From Planctomycetota bacterium (GTDB taxonomy: Bacteria > Planctomycetota > UBA1135 > UBA2386): a DNA stretch of 64,000 nucleotides. The stretch is taken from contig JAEUHR010000028.1 of NCBI GenBank assembly GCA_016794425.1, positions 124,001 through 188,000 on the forward strand, in the 5' to 3' direction. Below, piece after piece: positions 25,298-34,652 of the stretch. The first letter of the stretch is position 1. Each line of letters begins with the position of its first letter. The position numbers were made by a program, and so were the translations under genes. The notes below the pieces were generated by a model that saw nothing but the letters and a program-made list of their open reading frames with translations, made no database searches and was not told the DNA's origin.

Positions 25298-27145
25298 TCA
25301 GAACACGATCTGCTCCGGGTTGCCGAGCGCGAGGTTGGTCGGCGTCGAGACGATGCTCTGCAGCGTCAGGGTCAGGCCGGTCGGCAGGCCCGGCGGGATC
25401 GGCACCGGGATCATCGTCTCGCCGTTGGCGTCGAGCGCGCCGAGCGGATCGCCGAGGAAACCCGAGAAGAACAGGTCGAGCGGCGCGGCCAGGTTCAGCA
25501 GGCCCCACGGCGTCGGCGCGCCGGCCGGCAGCGGCACACCGAAGAACGTCGCGACCAGCTGGCCCGGTTGGCCGCTGACGTTGACGAACGCGAAGCGGTC
25601 GCCCGGCAGGTGGTGCGGCAGCGCGCCGGCGAAACCGCCGCGGTTCGCGAACGAGTTGATGCGCAACGCGGCGTCGCAGGTCGGCGGCTGCACGCCGGCG
25701 GTGCCGGGCCCGTCCTGGCGCCACACGAAGCCCTTGTCGTCGAGTTCGTCGACCAGGATCACGTCGGTGTCGCCGTCGCGGTCGTGGTCGACGATCACGG
25801 CGCACGAGCCGGCCGACGACGCGGCGATCGTCGAGGCGTTGCCGAACGTGCCGGTGCCGTCGTTGCGCAGCAGCGTCGCGTTGCCGTTGCTGAAGCTCGC
25901 GACGACGATGTCGAGGTCGTCGTCACCTTCGAGGTCGCCGATGTCGACCGACACCGGGTTGCTGCCGACCGGGTAGCTGACGGCGGGCAGCAGGCCGCCG
26001 AGCCCGTCGCCGCGCAGCACGGCGGCGCGGCCGTTCGTGGCCTCGGCGACGACGCAGTCGAGATTGCCGTCGCCGTCGACGTCGCCGAGCGCCATCTGCC
26101 ACGGGAAGCCGCCGCACGACCGCGTGACCGACGGCGTGAACCCGCCGGCGCCGTTGCCGAGCAGCAGCGTCACGTCCTGCGACCACGCGGCGCCGCAGAA
26201 CAGGTCGGGTCGGCCGTCGCCGTTCGCGTCGCCGGCCTGCAATGCCCATTCGCCGTTGCCGCCCTGGAGCAACACCGGCGGCAGGAACGTGCCGTTGCCG
26301 TTGTTGCGCAGCAGCACGATGTCGGACTGGTTGGTCGCGGCGATGTCGAGGTCGCCGTCGGCGTCGGCGTCGAGCACCGCGAGGCCGTGCACCGAGCCGC
26401 CGATCGGCGTGACCGTCGGCGGCAGGTAGTTGCCGGCGCCGTTGTTGAGGAACACCGCCACCGAGCCGCCGTTCTGGTTGCCGGTGGCGAGGTCGATCCA
26501 GCCGTCGCCGTTGAAGTCACCGCCCTCGTTGGGGCTCGGTTCGGTGCCGGTCGGCAGCGACGACACGACCTTGGGGCCGAAGTGGCCGCAGCCGTCGTTC
26601 TTCATCAGCCGCACGTCGAACGACACCTCGTTGGTCGAACTCATGTCCGGCGAGCCGTCGCGGTCGACGTCGCCGGCGAAGAAACCGTAGGTGCGGATCA
26701 GGCCCTCGCCGGCGTTGCGGTAGTCGACGACGTGGTCGAGCACGAACGTGCCGGTCGACGGCGCCGCGTCGACCCACCAGGCCGCGTGGAAGCCGCCGGT
26801 CAGCGGTGCGGCTGCAGTCGACGCGACGGCGCGCGACACCGACAGCGTCGCGATCTCGGTCGCGAACAGCGGCCGCGACGGTCGGAACGTCACGCTGGTG
26901 CCGCCGGGACCGATCGACAGCGTGCCGGGCACCGGACCGCTCCAGCGGCCGGCGAGGCGGATGTTCTGCGGCGTCACGGTCAGCGGGTGCACCGGCTGGC
27001 TGAACGTGATCGTGACCGGTTCGGCCGGCGAGACGCCGCGCGCGTTGTTGGCGGGGCTCGTGGCGGTGACGGTGAACTGGGCCGGGGCGGCGGCGGCGAG
27101 GCCGACGAGCACCGCGGCAAGGCGGAGAAGGGGCGTGGACGGCAT
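25298..27145 (-). CDS. Secreted Ig-like plus FG-GAP/VCBS repeat protein
   Basis: 615 residues from the ATG at 27145, with GGAGG 9 nt upstream and a signal peptide (PSTPLLRLAAVLVGLAAAAPAQ). Residues about 25-130 form a Big_5-type Ig domain (SPANNARGVSPAEPVTITFS). Then seven or so FG-GAP repeats with DxDxDG calcium loops follow (DVDRDGSPDM, DFNGDGWIDLATGN, DADADGDLDIAATN, DANGDGRPDLFCG, DVDGDGNLDCVVAEA, DHDRDGDTDVILVD), forming a propeller. The last 120 residues are the shared C-terminal module (FAFVNVSGQPGQLVATFFGV and a Leu-Gly-Asp-Pro-Leu-Gly turn). Surface adhesion or matrix binding is likely, not proven. Confidence 0.85.
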   Translation of the reverse strand: MPSTPLLRLAAVLVGLAAAAPAQFTVTATSPANNARGVSPAEPVTITFSQPVHPLTVTPQNIRLAGRWSGPVPGTLSIGPGGTSVTFRPSRPLFATEIATLSVSRAVASTAAAPLTGGFHAAWWVDAAPSTGTFVLDHVVDYRNAGEGLIRTYGFFAGDVDRDGSPDMSSTNEVSFDVRLMKNDGCGHFGPKVVSSLPTGTEPSPNEGGDFNGDGWIDLATGNQNGGSVAVFLNNGAGNYLPPTVTPIGGSVHGLAVLDADADGDLDIAATNQSDIVLLRNNGNGTFLPPVLLQGGNGEWALQAGDANGDGRPDLFCGAAWSQDVTLLLGNGAGGFTPSVTRSCGGFPWQMALGDVDGDGNLDCVVAEATNGRAAVLRGDGLGGLLPAVSYPVGSNPVSVDIGDLEGDDDLDIVVASFSNGNATLLRNDGTGTFGNASTIAASSAGSCAVIVDHDRDGDTDVILVDELDDKGFVWRQDGPGTAGVQPPTCDAALRINSFANRGGFAGALPHHLPGDRFAFVNVSGQPGQLVATFFGVPLPAGAPTPWGLLNLAAPLDLFFSGFLGDPLGALDANGETMIPVPIPPGLPTGLTLTLQSIVSTPTNLALGNPEQIVF

Positions 27146-27227
27146 GGCGAGAGACCTCCGGACGGGACTCCCTGCATACGGTCGGAGGCCGGCGGGCTGG
27201 CCGGACTTTCCGGCGCGCGCCGCGCGG

Positions 27228-28178
27228 TCAGGCCTTCGGTGCGGCCGGCAAGGCGCCGTAGTGTGCGGTGCGCAGCGTCAGCGTCGTCGCCTGGCGGCCG
27301 ACCGTGGCCCAGGCGCGGACCATCGCGCGCGCGATCTCGGCGGTGCGGCCGGCGACGGTCGTGAACGCGATCACGCCGGGGCCGTGGCCGCAGATCGTCG
27401 CGCCGGCGGCCGACGCGTCGACCGCGGCCTCGAGCACTTCGGGCAGGCCCGGCACCAGGCGCCGGCGGTAGGGCAGGTGCACCTCGTCGAGGATGCTCTC
27501 GCGCAGCAGCGCCTCGTCGCCGTGCGCGAGCGCGTGCAGCACGCCGAGCGTGCGGCCGGTGCTGCGCGCGGTCACGGCGTGCGGCAGCGTCGGCGGCAGC
27601 ACGCGTTTCATGTCGGCGGTGCCGAACTGCACGTCGGGCAGCGCGATCACGTAGTGCCAGTCGGCGTGGATCGGCTGCGGCAGCACGCGCTGGCGCAGCT
27701 GCGGCTCGTTCTGCAGCGACACCTGCACGGTCGCGCACAGCCCGCCGAGCAGCGCCGCGGCACCGTGCGCGGGATCGCCGCCGAGCGGCACCAGCGCGTC
27801 GAGCAGCTCGTCGGCGGGGCGCTTCTTCTTGCCGAGCCGCATCGCGATGCCGAGGCCGGCCGCGTAGCCGGCCGAGATCGTGCCCATGCCGGTGCCGCGC
27901 GGGATCGTGCCTTCGACCAGCACCGACATGCCCTTGGCCAGCGACACGTCGCACAGCTCGGCGCCGCGCCGCAGGCCGCGCAGCACCGGGTCGTGGCGCG
28001 GGTCCTCGAGGTGCGCGCCGGGGTCGTCGCGCCGTTCGACCTGCAGCAGGCCGTCGGTGCGCGGTTCGACCGTGATGCCGAGCGGCAGGTCCAGTGCCAA
28101 CGCGATCACGCCGTAACCGGGGCCGAGGTTGGCCGCGGTCGCGGGCACGTGGAAGGTGATCGGGCTCGGCTTGGCCAC
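27228..28178 (-). CDS. thrB: Homoserine kinase, GHMP family (divergent)
   Basis: 316 residues from a GTG at 28178 (an in-frame TTG at 28214 overlaps the upstream stop). The GHMP signature PATAANLGPGYGVIALALDLP is the ThrB N-terminal motif. The ATP loop reads EGTIPRGTGMGTISAGYAAG, where most ThrB have GLGSSAA, so the second serine is replaced. The C-terminal glycine motif GATICGHGPGVIAFT is present. It would phosphorylate homoserine in threonine synthesis; because the ATP loop is unusual another GHMP substrate is possible. It follows the ALDH gene by 33 bp on the same strand. Confidence 0.75.
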   Translation of the reverse strand: MAKPSPITFHVPATAANLGPGYGVIALALDLPLGITVEPRTDGLLQVERRDDPGAHLEDPRHDPVLRGLRRGAELCDVSLAKGMSVLVEGTIPRGTGMGTISAGYAAGLGIAMRLGKKKRPADELLDALVPLGGDPAHGAAALLGGLCATVQVSLQNEPQLRQRVLPQPIHADWHYVIALPDVQFGTADMKRVLPPTLPHAVTARSTGRTLGVLHALAHGDEALLRESILDEVHLPYRRRLVPGLPEVLEAAVDASAAGATICGHGPGVIAFTTVAGRTAEIARAMVRAWATVGRQATTLTLRTAHYGALPAAPKA

Positions 28179-28210
28179 GCCTCGGTATCGGCCGCGGAGG
28201 GCTGCCGCGA

Positions 28211-29740
28211 TCAATCGTTGCCGAACTGGATGCCCTGGGCCAGCGGCAGGCTGGTGCCCCAGTTCACGGTGCTGGTCTGGCGGCGCATGTAGGCCTTCCA
28301 GCTGTCGGCGCCCGATTCGCGGCCGCCGCCGGTCTCCTTCTCGCCGCCGAACGCGCCGCCGATCTCGGCACCGCTGGTGCCGATGTTGACGTTGGCGATG
28401 CCGCAGTCGCTGCCGGCCGCGGACAGGAAGCGCTCGGCGTCGCGCACCGAGGCGGTGAAGATCGACGAGCTGAGGCCCTGCGGCACGTCGTTGTTCAGCG
28501 CGATCGCCTCGTCGAGCGAGCGCACCGGCAGCACGTAGAGGATCGGCGCGAACGTCTCCTCCTTCACGATCGGGATGCAGCCGTCGCAGCGCACGATCGT
28601 CGGCTGCACGTAGGCGCCGCCCTTCAGCGCCGCCGGCACCTTGGCGCGCTTGCCGCCGGTCACGACCTTGCCGCCCTGCTGCACGGCCTGCGCGACCGCG
28701 TGTTCGAACGCGTTCGCAGCGGCCTCGTCGACCAGCGGGCCGACCAGCGTGCCCTTGTCCATCGGGTTGCCGATCTTGCACTGCGCGTAGGCCTTCACGA
28801 GCCGCGCCTGCAGGTCGTCGACGACCTGCTCGTGCACCAGGAGCCGCCGCGTCGTGGTGCAGCGCTGGCCGGCCGTGCCGACGGCGCCGAACACGATGCC
28901 ACGCACGGCGAGCGCCAGGTCCGCGTCGTCCATGACGGCGATCGCGTTGTTGCCGCCGAGTTCGAGCAGCGTGCGGCCGAAGCGCTGCGCGACGCGCGGA
29001 CCGACGATGCGGCCCATGCGCGTGCTGCCGGTCGCCGAGACCAGCGGGATCGCCGGGTCGTCGAGCAGCGCGCTGCCGACCGTCAGGTCCGGGCCGATGC
29101 AGAGGCCGACCAGCGGCGCCCACTGCTTGCCGAGCACCTCGGCGGCGATCCTGGTCATCGCGATCGCCGACAGCGGCGTCTTCAGCGACGGCTTCCACAG
29201 GCACGCGTCGCCGCAGACCAGCGCCAGCATCGAGTTCCAGGCCCAGACCGCGATCGGGAAGTTGAACGCGGTGATGATGCCGACGGTGCCGAGCGGGTGC
29301 CACGTCTCGCGCATGTGGTGCTGCGGCCGTTCGCTGGCGATCGTGAGGCCGTAGAGCTGGCGCGACAGGCCGACCGCGAAGTCGGCGATGTCGATGCACT
29401 CCTGCGCCTCGCCGAGGCCTTCCTGCACGATCTTGCCGGCCTCCAGCGTGACCAGGCGCCCGAGGTCTTCCTTGTGCTCGCGGAACGCGTTGCCGATCCG
29501 GCGCACGAACTCGCCGCGCTGCGGCGCCGGCAGTTCGCGCCAGCGCAGGAACGTCTCGTGGGCGCGCCGGCTGACCGCGGCGTAGTCCTTCGCGTCGGCC
29601 AGCTGCACGGTGCCGATCGTGCTGCCGTCGATCGGCGTGCGCACGGTCAGCGTGCCGCCCTTGGTCTTGCGCCAGGTGCCGTCGAAGGCGCCGCTGTTCT
29701 GCTTGCCGAGTCCGAGTCGTGACAGGAAGGAGAGGTTCAT
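28211..29740 (-). CDS. Aldehyde dehydrogenase, ALDH7 (antiquitin)-like
   Basis: 509 residues from the ATG at 29740. All ALDH signatures are intact: IITAFNFPIAVWAWN, the catalytic Glu in TLLELGGNNA, the nucleophile Cys in GTAGQRCTTTRRL, and EETFAPILYVLPV. The pattern GGNNA and TAGQRCTT matches ALDH7/AmaB, which oxidise alpha-aminoadipate semialdehyde (piperideine-6-carboxylate) in lysine catabolism with NAD+. Upstream of thrB on the same strand, possibly cotranscribed. No lysine-degradation partner gene is adjacent. Confidence 0.9.
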   Translation of the reverse strand: MNLSFLSRLGLGKQNSGAFDGTWRKTKGGTLTVRTPIDGSTIGTVQLADAKDYAAVSRRAHETFLRWRELPAPQRGEFVRRIGNAFREHKEDLGRLVTLEAGKIVQEGLGEAQECIDIADFAVGLSRQLYGLTIASERPQHHMRETWHPLGTVGIITAFNFPIAVWAWNSMLALVCGDACLWKPSLKTPLSAIAMTRIAAEVLGKQWAPLVGLCIGPDLTVGSALLDDPAIPLVSATGSTRMGRIVGPRVAQRFGRTLLELGGNNAIAVMDDADLALAVRGIVFGAVGTAGQRCTTTRRLLVHEQVVDDLQARLVKAYAQCKIGNPMDKGTLVGPLVDEAAANAFEHAVAQAVQQGGKVVTGGKRAKVPAALKGGAYVQPTIVRCDGCIPIVKEETFAPILYVLPVRSLDEAIALNNDVPQGLSSSIFTASVRDAERFLSAAGSDCGIANVNIGTSGAEIGGAFGGEKETGGGRESGADSWKAYMRRQTSTVNWGTSLPLAQGIQFGND

Positions 29741-29870
29741 CGGGCGCGGCACTGTCCTCGATCGGTGTGCGGCGCGCAACCGCACGCGGACCCGGGCCCG
29801 GAACGCGACCGGCCCGGCGTGCGGCAGGCACGTCGGGCCGGTGCTGCGGGCCGCGCGAGCGGCTGGCGGA

Positions 29871-31184
29871 CTACTGCCAGATCCAGTTGTGGTTGGCGCG
29901 GACCAGCGCGTTGCGCAGGCGGCTCTGCAGCAGCCGGTGCTGGCTCGTCCACGGCGTGTAGCCGTTCGCGCACAGGCTGGCGACCGCCTGCTGCATCAGC
30001 TGGCTGACGGTCATCGTGCCGAGCGTCGGGTCGTGCAGCACGCAGTCCGGGTGCACGAGGCCGGTGACGACGTTGGCGTGCATCGCGACCACCTCGGCCG
30101 ACAGGTCGTAGGCCATGTTCCAGCTGTTGGCGCAGATCAGGTACCAGCGCAGCGACAGCAGGCTGCCCGGCGCGACGTGCTGGCCGCAGGTGTTGCGCAG
30201 GTGCAGCGCCGGCAGCGTCGACAGCACGCCGAACTGGTGGATCTTCTGCAGGCCCCAGCACGAGTACCAGTAGCAGACCGGCTTCGCGTTGCACGGCAGC
30301 AGGGCCGGCGCGGCGCCGAAGTCGGCGATCGCGAGGTCGGCGCAGGCGCAGACCGCCGCGGCGTACGAGGCCGCCGTGGTCGCGATGTTGCCCGACTTGA
30401 CGACGAACTCGACCGTGTAGTCGCCGGCGGCGACGTTGGCGAAGCGGTAGCGGCCCTGTGCGTCGGTCAGCACGCTCACCGACGTCGAGCCGGTCACGAG
30501 CTGGACTTCCCAGTTGGCCAGCGGGCCTTCGCCGGCGTCACGGACGCCGTCGCGGTCGCTGTCGAGGAACACGCGGCCGGTCACGTCGCTGCCGTTGCCG
30601 TCGCCGATCACGAGGTCGCTGTAGGAGCGCACCGCGCAGGCCCCGGTCACCGGGTGCACGCCGCCGGCCAGCAGGTACGGATTGTCCGGGCCGTTCTCGA
30701 GCAGCCAGTTGTCGCCGTACCAGACCTTCCAGCGGCACGGCGCGTAGGGCGAGCTCGCGAACGGCGTCAGCTTGATGCTCTGGCCCTGGCCGTTGAGGCC
30801 GGTGCCGAACACCACCGGGTTCTGGTTGTTCGTGAACGGCAGCGACAGCGAGATCACGCCGCCGACGTTCTGGACCGACACGAAGCGGTCCATCGGGTCG
30901 TTCTGCGACAGCACCATGTCACCGATGCCGTCGGTCGGCGTGTCGGTGACGTGCACGTAGTAGGTGCCGCTCGGCAGGTTCGGGTCGAACGCGAGGTAGA
31001 CCTCTTCGCTGGTGAACTGGAAGACCGTCGTCAGCAGCGCCGGGTCGTACGTCGAAGGCGCCGGGTTGCCGGCCGCGTCGACCAGGTAGACCTGATAGAT
31101 GTTGTCGGTGCAGATCTGCTGCGCCGAGGTGGCGGCGGCGAGGAGGGAGGCGGCACCGAGGCCGAGGAACGTGTTGCGGAGCAT
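29871..31184 (-). CDS. Secreted SdrD-B-like domain protein
   Basis: 437 residues with a signal peptide (RNTFLGLGAASLLAAATSAQ). Residues about 45-110 form a DVUA0089-like or beta-sandwich domain (FAFDPNLPSGTYYVHVTDTP-like). From about residue 200, DVTGRVFLDSDRDGVRDAGE is the start of an SdrD B-like (Cna-B-related) domain with an Asp-rich calcium turn and ends near GDYTVEFVV. The last 150 residues are Cys-, Trp- and His-rich (CYWYSCWGLQKIHQF, CANGYTPWTSQHRLL, ending HNWIWQ) and match no family I know. Surface protein; function unknown. Confidence 0.75.
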   Translation of the reverse strand: MLRNTFLGLGAASLLAAATSAQQICTDNIYQVYLVDAAGNPAPSTYDPALLTTVFQFTSEEVYLAFDPNLPSGTYYVHVTDTPTDGIGDMVLSQNDPMDRFVSVQNVGGVISLSLPFTNNQNPVVFGTGLNGQGQSIKLTPFASSPYAPCRWKVWYGDNWLLENGPDNPYLLAGGVHPVTGACAVRSYSDLVIGDGNGSDVTGRVFLDSDRDGVRDAGEGPLANWEVQLVTGSTSVSVLTDAQGRYRFANVAAGDYTVEFVVKSGNIATTAASYAAAVCACADLAIADFGAAPALLPCNAKPVCYWYSCWGLQKIHQFGVLSTLPALHLRNTCGQHVAPGSLLSLRWYLICANSWNMAYDLSAEVVAMHANVVTGLVHPDCVLHDPTLGTMTVSQLMQQAVASLCANGYTPWTSQHRLLQSRLRNALVRANHNWIWQ

Positions 31185-31392
31185 CAGTGGTCTGGACTTG
31201 GGTTCGTAGGGACTGCAGGCAGGCTACTCCGCCGTCTTGCGGTGACCGGCAACGGCCGTGCGGCGCGCGGCCCGGTGACCGCGAGTCGGCCTTCGCATCG
31301 GCGGCCGCGGCGATCCAGAATCTGGACGGCGTGTCGGTCAGTTCGTCGGCGAAGCGCTTGCGTTGCGGTTCGGCGCGGATAGCTACGCAGCC

Positions 31393-33390
31393 GTGCTGGA
31401 CCAGGTCCTGCTCGAACTCGCGTTGCTGTTCGCGCTGTGCGTCGGCGTGGCGGTGTCGTTCCATCGCCTGCGGCTGCCGCCGATCGTCGGCTTCCTGGTC
31501 GCCGGCGTGCTGGTCGGTCCCAACGGCATCGGTCTCGTGCAGCACGAGGCGATGGTGCGTGAACTCGCCGAGGTCGGCATCGTCGTGCTGCTGTTCGCGG
31601 TCGGGCTCGAGGTGCCGCTCGGCCAGCTGGCGCGGCTGAAGCGCACGATCCTGCTCGGCGGCGGCATCCAGATCCTCGGCACGGTCGCGGTCGGCGCCGC
31701 CGTGTGCTGGGCGCTCGGCCTGGCGCCGCAGCAGGCGGTGTTCCTCGGCTTCCTGCTCAGCCTGTCGAGCACGGCCGCCTGCACGAAGGTGCTGGTCGAC
31801 CACGGCGAGATCAGCGCGCCGCACGGCCGCACGGTGCTCGGCATCTCGATCGCGCAGGACCTGGCCGTGGTGCCGATGATCCTGCTGATCCCGCTGCTGG
31901 CGATCTCGGCCGACGGCGGGGGCGGCACCGCGCTCGACGCGCTGACCGACCTCGGACTCCTGGTGGCGGTGGTGCTCGCGGCACGGCTGCTGGTGCGGCC
32001 GCTGGTGGCGCTGGTGTGCCGCACGCGCAGCCGCGAGCTGTTCGTGCTGTTCCTGGCGACCTGGTGCCTGGGCCTCGCGGTCGCGACCGCGCACCTCGGC
32101 CTGTCATTGGCGCTCGGCGCGTTCCTGGCCGGCATGCTGCTGGCGGACAGCGAACACCACGGCCAGGCCGCGGCCGAGATCGAGCCGTTCCGCGACGCGT
32201 TCGCGAGCCTGTTCTTCGTCTCGATCGGCATGCTGTTCGACTGGCGCGCGATCGCCGAGGCGCCGTGGGCCGTGACCGGCAGCCTGCTGGCGGTCGTGGT
32301 CGGCAAGGCGCTCGCGGTGATGCTGGCCGTGCGGCACCTGGGCCAGCCCGCCTGGGTGCGGCTGCGCGCGGGGCTGACGCTGGCGCAGGTCGGCGAGTTC
32401 TCGTTCGTGCTGATCCAGCTCGGGCGCCGGTCCGGCCTGATGCCGCCGCTGGCCGAACGCATCTTCGTCGTCGTCGCCGTGCTGTCGATCGCGCTGACGC
32501 CGCTGCTGTACGTGCTCGGCAAGCGCCTCGTGCAGCGCGCGCGCGGCGACGGCGGCGTGCGATCGGCCGGCGGCGACGACCTGCGCGACCACGCGATCGT
32601 GATCGGCTTCGGGCCGACCGGGCGCACGATCGCGGCCGCGTTGCAGCAGCTCGGCCTGCAGGTGGTGGTGTCGGAGATGAACGCCGCCACGGTCAAGGCC
32701 GAGAAGCAGAAGGGCGTGCCGATCCGGCTCGGCGACGCGACGCGGCCGTCGGTGCTGAAATCGCTCGGCATCGAACGGGCCCGCGTGCTGGTGCTGGCGG
32801 TCAACGACGGCGCCGCGACGGCCCGCATCGCGCAGCTGGCGCGGCAGCTGGCGCCGCAGGTGCACGTGCTGGCCCGCGCGGTCTACAACAGCGAGGCCGA
32901 CGCGCTGCGCCGCGCCGGCGCCAGCGAGGTCGTGCCGCAGGAACTGGAGGCCTCGATCGAGATGCTGGTGCGTGTGCTGCGCCGCTTCCTGGTCGCCGAC
33001 GACGAGATCGGCCGTCAGGTGCGCGGCGTGCGCGATCGCGCCGGCGGCGGCGAACGGGCGGCGCCGTTGTCGCCGGTCGAGACCGCGCGCATCGCCGAGT
33101 TCGTGCCGGGCATCGGCTTCCAGGTGCTGCGCGTCGAGCCCGACGCGGCCTGCGCCGGCAAGACCTTGGCGGCCGCCGGCGTGCGCCGCCACACCGGCTG
33201 CAGCGTGGTCGCGCTGCGCCGCGACGGCAAGAACCTGCCGGTGATCACGCCCGAGACCGTGCTGCAGCCAGACGACACCGTCGTCGTGATCGGGCCCGAG
33301 GCGCGGCTGCCCGACGCGGCGGCGATGTTCGTGCCGCCGACCACCGCCGCGCCGACTGCGACTCCGTCGCCGAACCCGTCCGCCCCGTGA
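31393..33390 (+). CDS. KefB/CPA2-type K+/H+ antiporter with RCK domains
   Basis: About 665 residues from the GTG at 31393; an in-frame TTG at 31363 would add 10 residues, and no ATG is near. The first 390 residues hold 12-13 helices of the CPA2 family (LPPIVGFLVAGVLVGPNGI, LFAVGLEVPL, LGISIAQDLAVVPM, FASLFFVSIGMLFDW). A TrkA-N NAD-binding domain follows (IGFGPTGRTIAAALQQLG, GxGxxG intact), then a TrkA-C domain near the end. It exports K+ in exchange for H+, gated by NAD(H) or thiol ligands. The stop overlaps the next gene's GTG (GTGA). Confidence 0.9.
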   Translation: MLDQVLLELALLFALCVGVAVSFHRLRLPPIVGFLVAGVLVGPNGIGLVQHEAMVRELAEVGIVVLLFAVGLEVPLGQLARLKRTILLGGGIQILGTVAVGAAVCWALGLAPQQAVFLGFLLSLSSTAACTKVLVDHGEISAPHGRTVLGISIAQDLAVVPMILLIPLLAISADGGGGTALDALTDLGLLVAVVLAARLLVRPLVALVCRTRSRELFVLFLATWCLGLAVATAHLGLSLALGAFLAGMLLADSEHHGQAAAEIEPFRDAFASLFFVSIGMLFDWRAIAEAPWAVTGSLLAVVVGKALAVMLAVRHLGQPAWVRLRAGLTLAQVGEFSFVLIQLGRRSGLMPPLAERIFVVVAVLSIALTPLLYVLGKRLVQRARGDGGVRSAGGDDLRDHAIVIGFGPTGRTIAAALQQLGLQVVVSEMNAATVKAEKQKGVPIRLGDATRPSVLKSLGIERARVLVLAVNDGAATARIAQLARQLAPQVHVLARAVYNSEADALRRAGASEVVPQELEASIEMLVRVLRRFLVADDEIGRQVRGVRDRAGGGERAAPLSPVETARIAEFVPGIGFQVLRVEPDAACAGKTLAAAGVRRHTGCSVVALRRDGKNLPVITPETVLQPDDTVVVIGPEARLPDAAAMFVPPTTAAPTATPSPNPSAP

Positions 33391-34574
33391 AGCCCAACTA
33401 CAACCTGCTGACGATCCTCTGCCTCGTCGCCAGCGTGCCACTGGCCGTGCTGCTGCTGCAGCGGCGTTCGGCGCAACCGGGCGTCACGGTGACCCGATTC
33501 GCGACCTTCAACGTGGCGCTGAACCGCGGCGCGCCGGGTGCGCTGCTGGCCGAACTGCGGCGCGGCGACAGCCAGCAGGCGCGCGCGGTCGCCGAGGTCG
33601 TGCAGCGGGTGGCGCCGGACGTGTTGTTGCTGTGCGAACTCGACCACGACGATGCGGCCGCCGCGGCCGAGGAGTTCGCGACGCGCTACCTGGCGGTGCC
33701 GCAGGCGGGGCAGGAGCCGATCCGCTACGAGCATCGGTTCGTCGCCGCGGTCAACACCGGTGTGCCGAGCGGGCGCGACCTCGACGGCGACCGGCGCAGC
33801 GACGGTCCCGGCGACGCGTACGGTTTCGGCGCGTTTCCGGGCCAGTACGGCATGGTGCTGCTGTCGCGGCACCCGATCCTGACCGCGCAGGTGCGCACGT
33901 TCGCGCAGTTGCCGTGGAGCCGGATGCCCGGCGCCGACCGGCCGCCGGGCCTCGACGACGCGACCTGGAACGCGCTGCGGTTGTCGTCGAAGAGCCACTG
34001 GGACGTGCCGGTCGGCGTCGGCCACGAGGTCGTGCACGTGCTGTGCAGCCACCCGACGCCGCCGGTGTTCGACGGCCCCGAAGACCGCAACGGCCGCCGC
34101 AACCACGACGAGATCCGGTTCTGGGTCGACTACCTGACGCCCGGCGCCGCCGACTGGATCGTCGACGACGCCGGCATCACCGGCGGGCTGCCGGCCGGCG
34201 TGCCGTTCGTGTTGCTCGGCGACCAGAACTGCGATCCGCTGGACGGCGACGCGCGGCGCGCGGCGCTGCAGGCGCTGCTGCAGCATCCGCGCGTGCAGGA
34301 CCCGGCGCCGCGCAGCGCCGGCGGCGAGGCGGCCGCGAAGGCGCAGTTCGGCGCCAACGCCGGCCAGCAGGGCGAGCCGGCACTCGACACCGGCGACTTC
34401 GAGGACGCGCCGGGCACGGGGCCCGGCAACCTGCGCGTCGACTACGTGCTGGTCGCCGCCGGGCGCCGCGTGACCGCCAGTGGCGTGTTCTGGCCGTTGG
34501 CCCACGAACCGGGCGCCGCGGCGGCGGGGGCCTCGGACCATCGGCTGGTCTGGGCCGACGTCGAGACGCGCTGA
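33387..34574 (+). CDS. Exported or membrane-anchored EEP-fold phosphohydrolase
   Basis: 395 residues from the GTG at 33387, overlapping the antiporter stop by 4 bp. An N-terminal hydrophobic segment (YNLLTILCLVASVPLAVLLL) is a signal anchor. The endonuclease/exonuclease/phosphatase fold is marked by RFATFNVALN, LLLCELDHDD (metal Glu), LLGDQNCDPLDGD and the final SDHRLVWAD (catalytic His). It may cut nucleic acids or phospho-esters outside the membrane. Translational coupling to the antiporter suggests co-regulation but no shared function is evident. Confidence 0.85.
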   Translation: MKPNYNLLTILCLVASVPLAVLLLQRRSAQPGVTVTRFATFNVALNRGAPGALLAELRRGDSQQARAVAEVVQRVAPDVLLLCELDHDDAAAAAEEFATRYLAVPQAGQEPIRYEHRFVAAVNTGVPSGRDLDGDRRSDGPGDAYGFGAFPGQYGMVLLSRHPILTAQVRTFAQLPWSRMPGADRPPGLDDATWNALRLSSKSHWDVPVGVGHEVVHVLCSHPTPPVFDGPEDRNGRRNHDEIRFWVDYLTPGAADWIVDDAGITGGLPAGVPFVLLGDQNCDPLDGDARRAALQALLQHPRVQDPAPRSAGGEAAAKAQFGANAGQQGEPALDTGDFEDAPGTGPGNLRVDYVLVAAGRRVTASGVFWPLAHEPGAAAAGASDHRLVWADVETR

Positions 34575-34609
34575 TCGGCGGCGTCGGCCGGCCGCGAAAA
34601 ACAACCGCA

Positions 34610-34642
34610 CCGGGACCGGAAACCGTGGTTTCGTGGTCCCGG
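34610..34642 (+). promoter_or_regulatory. 14-bp interrupted hairpin in the leader of the NhaD-like gene
   Basis: CCGGGACC (34610-34617) pairs perfectly with GGTCCCGG (34635-34642), and inside it GAAACC pairs with GGTTTC around a 2-nt loop. The hairpin ends 10 nt before the ATG at 34653, so in RNA it would cover the ribosome-binding region. No U-run follows on the plus strand; read on the minus strand a T5 run lies 9 nt beyond it, but no minus-strand gene needs a terminator here. Confidence 0.5.
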
Positions 34643-34652
34643 CGGCCGGGCC

